From contig JQKK01000013.1 in assembly GCA_000746015.1 (NCBI GenBank), forward strand, positions 62,001-126,000: 64,000 bases of DNA. The letters run 5' to 3'. This stretch comes from Lachnospiraceae bacterium MA2020. Lineage in GTDB: Bacteria; Bacillota; Clostridia; Lachnospirales; Lachnospiraceae. The notes beneath the pieces are model-generated. The model saw only the letters and a list, made by a program, of their open reading frames with translations, did no database searches and had not been told where the DNA came from. Positions 55,466 to 62,752 of the stretch are shown piece by piece (the stretch's first letter is position 1; every line of letters begins with the position of its first letter). The translations under genes were made by a program, and so were the position numbers.

Positions 55466-56128
55466 ATGAAAAAAATAGCTATTATCGGTACCAGAGGATA
55501 TAAACGAAACCACAATTACTATGATGCTGTAGAAGCACTTGGTGAGGAGACAGTGGAAGTTGGTATTGGTGCACAACTTGATTGTATCAAAGATGTTAAT
55601 GGCGTAATTATACCGGGCGGGGTTGATGTCAACCCTGCCCTTTATCATGCGCAAAATACTGACAGTGTAGATATTTCTGATGAGCTTGATGCACTTGATA
55701 TGGAAGTGATAAGGATCGCTGTGGAAAACGGTATTCCTATATTGGGAACATGCAGAGGACATCAGATACTGAATGTTTTCTTCGGTGGAAGTCTGATCCA
55801 GAATGTCGAGAATTGCTATATCCATAGAGCAGTGGGTCTGACTGACAGAGCGCATGAAGGCCACGTGGAGAAGGACTCATTCTTATACGAAATATATGGC
55901 GCTGAAAAGATCATGACAAACAGTGCTCACCATCAGGCAATCAAGACACTTGGCAAAGGGCTCAGAGCTGTAGAGTTTTCAGATGATGGTATCATAGAAG
56001 CTATATGCCATGAGAGCCTTCCAATATACGGCGTCCAGTGGCACCCGGAAAGGATGTGCTTTGCAAACAAGCGTGAAGACACTGTTGATGGCGCAGGGGT
56101 GTTCAAGTATTTCCTGGAACGGTGTTGA
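55466..56128 (+). CDS. Gamma-glutamyl-gamma-aminobutyrate hydrolase family protein (C26)
   Basis: 220 residues, class I glutamine amidotransferase-like fold. The nucleophile Cys lies in GTCRGHQI and the catalytic His-Glu in VQWHPERM; VIIPGGVDVNPALY is the oxyanion segment. PuuD-like enzymes cleave gamma-glutamyl amides and release glutamate. Its position 15 bases after a glutamate-type importer suggests that the unit imports or recovers glutamate or gamma-glutamyl compounds, which is inference. Confidence 0.82.
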   Translation: MKKIAIIGTRGYKRNHNYYDAVEALGEETVEVGIGAQLDCIKDVNGVIIPGGVDVNPALYHAQNTDSVDISDELDALDMEVIRIAVENGIPILGTCRGHQILNVFFGGSLIQNVENCYIHRAVGLTDRAHEGHVEKDSFLYEIYGAEKIMTNSAHHQAIKTLGKGLRAVEFSDDGIIEAICHESLPIYGVQWHPERMCFANKREDTVDGAGVFKYFLERC

Positions 56129-56150
56129 TGTCATATTCAAGCATCTAATA

Positions 56151-56187
56151 AAAAACAATCAGTTGCGCGCAACTGATTGTTTTTTTA
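56151..56187 (+). terminator. Terminator after the C26 hydrolase gene
   Basis: Perfect stem AAAACAATCAGTTGC with its complement around GCGC, then a run of seven Ts. Confidence 0.92.
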
Positions 56188-56243
56188 TTTTTATTTATCT
56201 ATAATTATATGTAGTTGCTGACGAATATTTATGAGGGATTAAT

Positions 56244-56405
56244 ATGCGCAAAAGAAGATATAGTCAACCGGAAGAATACACTATTATAAGTGATGAAGGT
56301 GTTAATAAGGTTACGACGAGAAGTCAGTTTATATTTATACATCTATGCATGGTTGTCAGCATAGGTCTTATTATACTTGGATTACTGGCAATCATCAATC
56401 CGTAA
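56244..56405 (+). CDS. Small membrane protein, 53 residues
   Basis: Reads MRKRRYSQPEEYTIIS at the start; a single hydrophobic helix (about residues 29-51, rich in Ile/Leu) follows and ends IINP. The basic start puts the N terminus in the cytoplasm. GAGGG lies 6 bases before the ATG. It stops 22 bases before the potassium channel gene, so it is probably co-expressed with it. Family unknown. Confidence 0.6.
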   Translation: MRKRRYSQPEEYTIISDEGVNKVTTRSQFIFIHLCMVVSIGLIILGLLAIINP

Positions 56406-56427
56406 TGGATAGAGAGGTATTCTACTT

Positions 56428-57165
56428 ATGGAAAAATTCAAGCGCAGGGTTTATGAAGTTATTGAGGTATCACATGAGGGTGATAAGTCCAGCAAGGCGT
56501 ATGATATCCTGGTGACGGTAGCCGTTGTTGTAGGACTTATACCACTTACGATGAAGGGAGATAACGTCTATACAAGACTTATTGATCTCAGCACGAGTTT
56601 TATTTTTCTGGGAGATTATCTGGCAAGATTTTGGACTTCTGATTACAAGATGGGGTTCAAAAGCTACAAATCATACCTGGCTTATATCATAACACCGCTT
56701 GCTATCTTTGATATGCTTTCGATCATTCCTATTGTATATCTTATTTCACCGGGTTCTGCAAAGCTTGCAATGTTCAAGTTTTTCAGACTTTTCAGGATAT
56801 TCAGGGTAATGAAGCTTGTCAGATATTCCAAGACGATGCGTACCATAGAAAATGTTATCAGACGTGTGCGCAACGAGCTTGCAGCAGTGCTGGTACTTAT
56901 CCTTGCGTATATTTTTGTGTCAGGAATGCTGATATTTCAGCTTGAGCCGGATCTTTTCACTAGCTTTTTCGATGCGATATATTGGGCGACCATCTCTATT
57001 ACAACTATAGGATACGGAGATATATCACCTGTGACACCAATGGGAAGATTTATCACTATGCTGTCTGCACTTGTTGGAGTTGCAGTTATTGCGCTTCCTT
57101 CCGGTATCATAACAGCGGCATATATGGATGAGATAAAGAGAAAGAAAACAAAATTTGAAAAATAA
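56428..57165 (+). CDS. Voltage-gated-type potassium channel (6 TM)
   Basis: 245 residues. S1-S4 domain about residues 20-150, with an S4-like helix (FFRLFRIFRVMKLVRYSKTM) bearing spaced Arg/Lys, and a pore with selectivity filter TTIGYGD near residue 192, then S6. The tail is short and lacks an RCK/TrkA-N domain, so it is a minimal KvAP/Kch-like channel. Preceded closely by the small membrane protein. Confidence 0.9.
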   Translation: MEKFKRRVYEVIEVSHEGDKSSKAYDILVTVAVVVGLIPLTMKGDNVYTRLIDLSTSFIFLGDYLARFWTSDYKMGFKSYKSYLAYIITPLAIFDMLSIIPIVYLISPGSAKLAMFKFFRLFRIFRVMKLVRYSKTMRTIENVIRRVRNELAAVLVLILAYIFVSGMLIFQLEPDLFTSFFDAIYWATISITTIGYGDISPVTPMGRFITMLSALVGVAVIALPSGIITAAYMDEIKRKKTKFEK

Positions 57166-57166
57166 G

Positions 57167-57187
57167 AACGGGGCTTAAGGCCCCGTT
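57167..57187. terminator. Bidirectional terminator between the channel gene and fbp
   Basis: AACGGGGC-TTAAG-GCCCCGTT, with T/A-rich flanks on both sides of convergent genes. Confidence 0.8.
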
Positions 57188-57198
57188 ATTACTTTTTA

Positions 57199-59220
57199 TC
57201 AGATTTTTTCTATAAGTGTGCCGTCTCGGTATGCCTGTAATAATGCTTCCAGCTGTGAGATTTCTTCCTGCATGTCAAGACCTGCGTCAGTATCGGCCAC
57301 AAGACGTCTTGTTGTATAAGTTTCAATATATGCTGAATCAGATACAATATCCGTCTCTTTTTCGATTGCTGAAATCCTTGATTCAAAGACCTCGTGCTGC
57401 ACAAGTCTGATCCCGTGAGAATTAGCGACCAAAGTATATCCTGCGATACCGGTCTTTTTGTGGAATGCTTTTGAGAAGCCGCCGTCAATTACAAGCAGCT
57501 TTCCATTACACTTGATAGGTGATTCTCCCTTTTTCTGCTCTACAGGAACATGCCCGTTAACAATATGAGAATGGAAAGTGTGAGGTGTGTAACTTTTACT
57601 GTCCTCCACACGATACTCAAATCCGAGACCAAATTCTTTTAAGATCTTGTCTACTATTTCCTCACGGTCATAAAGCCTGTAGTAAGCATTCTTTGTTTCG
57701 ACATGAGTTTCCTTATCATCGATGAAATATCTTTCAAAGGTGGTCATGCGATTTTTTCCAAATACCGGAGAGCCCGGGCCGCACCAGATATACCAGCAGA
57801 TATCCATTGCCTTTTGCTTGAGCTCACTGCCGCATTTCTGCGAAAATGACTTGCGTGCATAGTATTCCAAAATATCATAGAGTGCTTTTCCGCTGTATTT
57901 CTTGCCAGCCACCTCGATTGACTGGAAATTTCCATTCTCATCAAGCGGCACACATCCATGATATAAAAGATTACCATTGAAAGTCTTGTACATTGAGCCG
58001 TTAGTGTACAAAAACCTGATATGCCGCTGCAGTTTATCAGAGTTTTTGAAAGCCTGAGTAAGTCGATCGATACAATACTGTTCTTCTTCTGAGAGAGCAT
58101 AAGGATTTTTCGGATCGATAGTAGGAAAATCGGTGTCGTTGAGCTTATAGGTCTTTCCGTATATTGTAATTGTTCCCTTTTTGTAATCAATCTTATTAAG
58201 GAGAAGTCTATCCTCCATCTTAAATTCAGGATTGCGCTTTATAATCTGTCCCTCAAGCTTAAACTGCATTATCGCTATTGCTTTCTGTATTTTCTTATCA
58301 AGATTAAAATCGTTGATATTGTAGTCTTCGCCATAGTGAATATCAAAAGTTGGATTGGTGACGTCTTTTTTATATACTCTTGCAGCAAGTGTTACAAGCG
58401 GGATCAGATTGATACCGTATCCTTCCTCGATCACGTCAAGTCCGCCATAGCGTGCGGCAATCCTTATACAGTTGCAGATGCAGGCGCATTCACCGGCAGC
58501 GGCAGCCATCCACACGATATCATGATTACCCCATTGTATATCTACTGAGTGGTAATCACAGATCCTGTCCATGATCAAATGAGGCCCCGGGCCTCTGTCG
58601 TAAATGTCTCCGACGATATGCAGATGATCGATGCAAAGCCGCTGGATAAGCTCAGACAGAGCGATGATAAATTGCTTCGTGCGCCCGGTGCTTATGATAG
58701 TGTTTATGATCTCATTGTAGTAAGCTTCCTTATCTGAAATCTCAGCCTTTTCAGTGATAAGCTCCTCAATGACGTAGGCAAAATCAGGAGGCAGAGCTTT
58801 GCGCACCTTTGAGCGGGTATATTTGCTGGCAGTACGTCTTGTGATCGCAACAAGTCGGTAAAGCGTTATCCTATACCAGTCCTCACGGTTTTCTTCCTCT
58901 TTAAGTATAAGCTTCATTTTTTCCCTTGGGTAGTAAATGAGAGTTGCAAGCGCACGTTTCTCCTTACTGCTCAAGGTATTTCCAAATTCCTCATTAATTT
59001 TGCTTTTCACACTTCCGGACCCGTTTTTGAGCACGTGTGAAAACTGTTCAAAATCTCCATGTACATCAGTAAGAAAGTGCTCAGTTCCTTTAGGCAGACT
59101 GAGGATTGCACGTCTATTAATAATTTCCGTAGAAGCCGTAGCTATATTTGGGTATCGTTTTGCCAGACTCTTGAGCAGCTGCAGCTCAAGATCAGCGTTA
59201 GAATTGTTGTTCACAGCCAT
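57199..59220 (-). CDS. fbp: Fructose-1,6-bisphosphatase, class III
   Basis: 673 residues, the Firmicutes-type FBPase with a metallophosphatase core: DVHGDFEQFSHVL near residue 54, DRGPGPHLIMDRI, QWGNHDIVWMAAAAGE and late KCNGKLLVIDGGFSKAFHKK. It hydrolyses fructose-1,6-bisphosphate in gluconeogenesis. The start ATG is 6 bases after GGGGAGG. Single gene, convergent with the channel gene. Confidence 0.95.
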   Translation of the reverse strand: MAVNNNSNADLELQLLKSLAKRYPNIATASTEIINRRAILSLPKGTEHFLTDVHGDFEQFSHVLKNGSGSVKSKINEEFGNTLSSKEKRALATLIYYPREKMKLILKEEENREDWYRITLYRLVAITRRTASKYTRSKVRKALPPDFAYVIEELITEKAEISDKEAYYNEIINTIISTGRTKQFIIALSELIQRLCIDHLHIVGDIYDRGPGPHLIMDRICDYHSVDIQWGNHDIVWMAAAAGECACICNCIRIAARYGGLDVIEEGYGINLIPLVTLAARVYKKDVTNPTFDIHYGEDYNINDFNLDKKIQKAIAIMQFKLEGQIIKRNPEFKMEDRLLLNKIDYKKGTITIYGKTYKLNDTDFPTIDPKNPYALSEEEQYCIDRLTQAFKNSDKLQRHIRFLYTNGSMYKTFNGNLLYHGCVPLDENGNFQSIEVAGKKYSGKALYDILEYYARKSFSQKCGSELKQKAMDICWYIWCGPGSPVFGKNRMTTFERYFIDDKETHVETKNAYYRLYDREEIVDKILKEFGLGFEYRVEDSKSYTPHTFHSHIVNGHVPVEQKKGESPIKCNGKLLVIDGGFSKAFHKKTGIAGYTLVANSHGIRLVQHEVFESRISAIEKETDIVSDSAYIETYTTRRLVADTDAGLDMQEEISQLEALLQAYRDGTLIEKI

Positions 59221-59487
59221 AAGTATCCTCCCCTGAAATGAAATAAATTCCCACTTTCACTATAAAGGATTTGCGGAGAAAATGGAATGATTTAAATCAG
59301 GGAGGACTGATGTTAATTTAACGGGAAAATCATAGCTTTAAGGTGGTATAGGTTGAGTAATAATTCGAATGGGTGATATGTCATACTCTGTTGAATTTAT
59401 ATTTTTTATCCGATATATAAGATAAGTTAATTTGCGTCTTGAAATGTTTTGCGTATATGTGCATAAAATATGGAGGAAATTCATTTT

Positions 59488-60435
59488 ATGAAAGACGATA
59501 TTATCAAAGCAACAGAAAAAATATCTACGAAAATAGGACCAGTAACTGAAAAATCTAAGGAACTAATTAAAATATCACAGGATAAAGTAATAGCAGTTTT
59601 AGATCAAGATGGTAATGGTCAGATCGATAGTACTGATATTATATTGATGGCAATGAAGGTTCCGGGAATAAAGGTTAATAGGGAAGATTTTTTGAGAAAA
59701 GAGTTTTTTAAGAATCATGAACAAGCTGTAGTTGATAGAATTGTTGAAACAACACCTGCTTTAGCAGGAATTTCAAGCGATGAAGTCGATAAAATAGCAG
59801 ATGAAGTAATAAAATTTGAAAGAAATGCAGTCTCTGGTATTTCAGTGGCATTGGGTATGCCTGGCGGAGTTGCTATGGCGGCAACAATTCCAGCAGATAT
59901 TGCTCAGTATTATGGATATATGTTGAGAGCTGCACAGAAATTGCTATATTTATATGGATTTCCTGAATTACTTAAAGAAAATAATATTATGATAGATACA
60001 GAGACTGTTAATGGATTGACAATTTGTCTTGGTATTATGAACGGGGTTGCTGGTGCAAATAATGCGATAAAGGGAATGTCTAAGGCATTAGCAAATGGTG
60101 TAGAGAAGAAACTAATAAATACTGCGCTTACTAAGGGAACGATTTATCCAATTGTAAAAAGTGTAAGTAAATGGTTTGGGGTTAAAATGACAAAAGAAGT
60201 TTTTGCTGGTTTTTTTAAGAAATCGATACCCGTAGTAGGTGGGGTAATAGGTGGAGGATTAACGTATGCGACATTTAAGCCATGTTGCTATAGATTAAAG
60301 GATGTACTTAAAGACACTATGCTTAGTAATCCGCAGAATCATAAGGAGACAAAGGAAGAACAGGAGATCTTTGAAATGATTGAAAATGAAGTTATATATG
60401 ATACTGGTGAAAAAGGTATGGATAATATAGATTAA
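59488..60435 (+). CDS. EcsC-like protein with an EF-hand-like loop
   Basis: 315 residues. Residues about 37-50 read LDQDGNGQIDSTDI, a canonical 12-residue calcium loop of EF-hand or dockerin kind. From about 100 the sequence resembles EcsC-family proteins: Gly/Ala-rich amphipathic helices (GISVALGMPGGVAMAATIPA then YYGYMLRAAQKLLYLYGFPE). A second Gly-rich hydrophobic part (SIPVVGGVIGGGLTYATF) lies near residue 245. No signal peptide. Function unknown; perhaps membrane-associated. Start: the ATG 11 bases after GGAGG; the ATG at 59470 precedes that site. AT-rich relative to core genes. Confidence 0.6.
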   Translation: MKDDIIKATEKISTKIGPVTEKSKELIKISQDKVIAVLDQDGNGQIDSTDIILMAMKVPGIKVNREDFLRKEFFKNHEQAVVDRIVETTPALAGISSDEVDKIADEVIKFERNAVSGISVALGMPGGVAMAATIPADIAQYYGYMLRAAQKLLYLYGFPELLKENNIMIDTETVNGLTICLGIMNGVAGANNAIKGMSKALANGVEKKLINTALTKGTIYPIVKSVSKWFGVKMTKEVFAGFFKKSIPVVGGVIGGGLTYATFKPCCYRLKDVLKDTMLSNPQNHKETKEEQEIFEMIENEVIYDTGEKGMDNID

Positions 60436-60567
60436 AAAAGTATTTTTGAAATGTACATGTGTTTAGTTTGATGTTTAAGAATGAGTATGCTAGTAGATAT
60501 ACATGAACTAAAGAATAATAAATGTTAGATACTATAGAGAAAATTGACGATTATTTTATGTAACTCA
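60436..60567. other. AT-rich spacer, no gene seen
   Basis: I find no ribosome site with a plausible frame and no terminator hairpin for the preceding gene. Confidence 0.4.
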
Positions 60568-60763
60568 GGACGGTGTAACAAAATTTACTTTAGCATCACA
60601 TCAGGAGCCGCTCAGGTGAAATCAATCCTTTACAAAAAGTTATGCCATGGGCAAAGAGGTCTTAATCATGACCGAATTGTCCATGGCGTTAGTTTTTGTT
60701 AAGGAGAAGTTCACCGGTTAAAGCGGCGACAGTGATGCGGAGTAAATTTTAGTCTCACCGTCC
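60568..60763. repeat. 196-bp near-palindromic MITE-like element
   Basis: Ends GGACGGTG and CACCGTCC are perfect inverted repeats; AAAATTTACT and GCATCAC with their complements continue the match to about 32 bases. Further inward pairs are GCCGCT/AGCGGC, GGTGAA/TTCACC and GCCATGG/CCATGGC, closed by GGTC...GACC. The whole sequence can fold as one long interrupted hairpin. No coding capacity. Confidence 0.65.
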
Positions 60764-60792
60764 GTCATGTTTTTGCAAACACTCCTTTTAGA

Positions 60793-60858
60793 TATTTGAC
60801 GCAAGTAAAAGAAAATGCTATCATTAATGTGATGATATTATTTTACGAGCGTCAAATA
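60793..60858 (+). promoter_or_regulatory. Promoter with nested inverted repeats before the HipA-like gene
   Basis: TTGACG, 17 bases, TATCAT (60819-60824). TATTTGACGC at 60793 is inverted exactly as GCGTCAAATA at 60849-60858, with GTAAAA/TTTTAC and TATCAT/ATGATA nested inside, so both promoter boxes are within palindromes. A likely operator for an autoregulator. Confidence 0.55.
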
Positions 60859-60870
60859 AAAAGGTGAAAT

Positions 60871-61680
60871 ATGGAAACAAGGATAATTAAAGATAAGCAG
60901 GATCTAACATATTTGAAATGGTCTCACGCGCGGAGTTCAAGCGGGACAGCGGGGACTTTCCTTAAATCAGAGTCGTTGCTTGGAGGCAAAAAAATATATT
61001 ATAAGCTTTCAAACTTTGATCCCGTGAATGGAGTAGTCGGACATGAATGTATAAATGAAATAATAGTTGACAGACTGCTGACTATTCTTGGTGTTGAGCA
61101 TTTGAATTACCAGCTGATACATGCAGATATTGAAGTTGAGGAAAGGGTACATGAAACTTGGCTGTGTGCATCTGAGAATTTTAAGGCGAAGGGTGAAAGT
61201 AAGATAGCATTGGATGATTTTTATAGGACAAATGCTGAAAAAGGTGAAAGTCATTATGATTTTTGTGTGCGTTGTGGATGGAAAGAGTACATTGACAGGA
61301 TGATAGCAGTAGACTACATCATATTAAATCGTGATCGACATGGTGCAAATATCGAGGTACTAAGAAATCCAAGAAAGCATAGTTTAAGAATAGCACCGCT
61401 ATTTGATCATGGATTATCACTAATGTATTCATGTGCCTCGGATGAGGAAGTTAATAAATTTGATGTAATGACCGATAAGCGCTGCCAGAATTTTATAGGC
61501 GGATATTCATGTTTTGACAACCTGACACTTTTGAGTGGTAAGAAAGTATTTGCAAATGAATTAAAGATGGACGACAAAGATTATATATTTGATGGATTAG
61601 ATGGTATTATTTCGGAAACACTTATAGAAAAAATATGGGAAATGCTTTATGAAAGGTATAAGGTCTATGAAAGTCTATGA
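60871..61680 (+). CDS. HipA-like Ser/Thr kinase
   Basis: 269 residues, compact. A Gly/Ser-rich loop (SSSGTAGTFLKS), a likely ATP Lys in IYYKLSN near residue 50, the catalytic loop DYIILNRDRHGANIE near residues 148-162 (Asp and Asn) and a metal-binding APLFDHGLSL near 175 match the HipA/PI3-kinase-like fold. It lacks the long N-terminal domain of E. coli HipA (440 residues). Such kinases phosphorylate translation factors or tRNA synthetases in toxin-antitoxin systems, or act in other pathways. The partner gene overlaps its end by 14 bases; no HipB-like gene precedes it. Confidence 0.72.
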   Translation: METRIIKDKQDLTYLKWSHARSSSGTAGTFLKSESLLGGKKIYYKLSNFDPVNGVVGHECINEIIVDRLLTILGVEHLNYQLIHADIEVEERVHETWLCASENFKAKGESKIALDDFYRTNAEKGESHYDFCVRCGWKEYIDRMIAVDYIILNRDRHGANIEVLRNPRKHSLRIAPLFDHGLSLMYSCASDEEVNKFDVMTDKRCQNFIGGYSCFDNLTLLSGKKVFANELKMDDKDYIFDGLDGIISETLIEKIWEMLYERYKVYESL

Positions 61681-62464
61681 AATAATTGATGGAGATAATG
61701 ATTCATCTGTTGGATGTATTATATATTATGAAAGAGTTCATGAGTTTATAATTGAACTGCAGGAATGGCTTGATGAGTGGACTGCACCGCTTTTATTTAC
61801 TGCATTTGTAAAGAAAGGCATATTCACAATTCCAAGAGATATCAGTGAGCTTTGGGTGAAAGAGCGAGTAATACCATCCGGCAGACAAAATATTGGTGCT
61901 ATTTTGTCAAACCATAAACTCAAAGAATATGATGAAATGAGACTTCTTGAGTTGTCTTCAGCAAAATGCTCTCAAGACAGCCTTTATATCAAGAAAATAG
62001 ATAAGCTTCCGGGATATGCTATCAAAAGGGCAGAGGAGAATATTACAGATTGTACAGCATTGGGTGATAATACGCTTCTTTGTTTTTATACTGATGGTAC
62101 TGTGAATAAAGTTGATTTATCAATTTTGGAAGATATTGATGGTATAGATAAAGTGATGAGGAATAAAAATCTTTATGATTCCTGTTCTGTTGGTACAGGA
62201 GGATATTCGGTTTCGTTTAATAATTCAATAGATATTCCGGCAGCGGTGCTTTACGAAAGAGGCAAAAGAATACCACTCAGCAGACAGGATTTTGAGTTAT
62301 TTGTTAGAAAAAATGTTATAGATACTTCTGAAAGCTGTGATTTGCTGGAGTGTTCAAGGCAAAATCTTTCCTACATGATAAAAAAGGAACAGATTTCTTA
62401 TGTAAAAGAAGATTCAAAGGGAAAGCTTTTTCTCAAGGGAGAAGTAATAAGAAATACATGGTAA
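61667..62464 (+). CDS. Partner of the HipA-like kinase, DUF2442-like + HTH
   Basis: 265 residues from the ATG at 61667, which follows AAGG within the end of the kinase gene. Residues about 1-110 are not recognised. Residues about 128-205 resemble DUF2442 (ITDCTALGDNTLLCFYTDGT then VDLSILED). Residues about 220-258 look like a small DNA-binding helix-turn-helix of the excisionase/MerR kind (SCDLLECSRQNLSYMIKKEQ). The protein may be the antitoxin and repressor for the palindromic promoter upstream. The gene order (kinase first) is opposite to hipBA. An ATG six codons earlier is also in frame. Confidence 0.6.
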   Translation: MKVYEIIDGDNDSSVGCIIYYERVHEFIIELQEWLDEWTAPLLFTAFVKKGIFTIPRDISELWVKERVIPSGRQNIGAILSNHKLKEYDEMRLLELSSAKCSQDSLYIKKIDKLPGYAIKRAEENITDCTALGDNTLLCFYTDGTVNKVDLSILEDIDGIDKVMRNKNLYDSCSVGTGGYSVSFNNSIDIPAAVLYERGKRIPLSRQDFELFVRKNVIDTSESCDLLECSRQNLSYMIKKEQISYVKEDSKGKLFLKGEVIRNTW

Positions 62465-62519
62465 TCTACCATCTTTTTTTCACAGCTGTAATGTGCTATT
62501 ATATTTTGTGAAAATTAAG

Positions 62520-62735
62520 GTGCGTCAGGTGTCTAGAGGTTATTACTGTATAGATGAAAAGGGAAGCCGGGTGTAAGTCCTGCACGATCTCGTCACCGTA
62601 ATTTAGCAGTCTGCGCGCAGAGCCACTGGAGCAATCCGGGAAGGCAGCGTAAGACGGGGCATTAATGTGTATGTCCAGCTGATCAGTCGGGAGACCTGCC
62701 TGTCGCGGTACAAAAGTCACGAGGGATTGACTGTA
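62520..62735 (+). ncRNA. Cobalamin riboswitch
   Basis: Carries the conserved blocks of the B12 aptamer in order: GGGAAGCCGGGTGTAAGTCC, AGCCACTG, GGGAAGGC and the B12 box GTCGGGAGACCTGCC (ending 62700). A hairpin (GTAC-AGTCA with TGACT-GTAC, about 62709-62737) just before the ribosome site could sequester or gate initiation. It precedes a cobalt/B12-related gene, as expected. Confidence 0.93.
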
Positions 62736-62752
62736 CGAAAATGGAGGATTTT

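Noticed and set aside
62499-62720. Minus-strand 73-codon frame before the CbiK gene
   Set aside because: It lies across the cobalamin riboswitch, whose conserved blocks explain the sequence.
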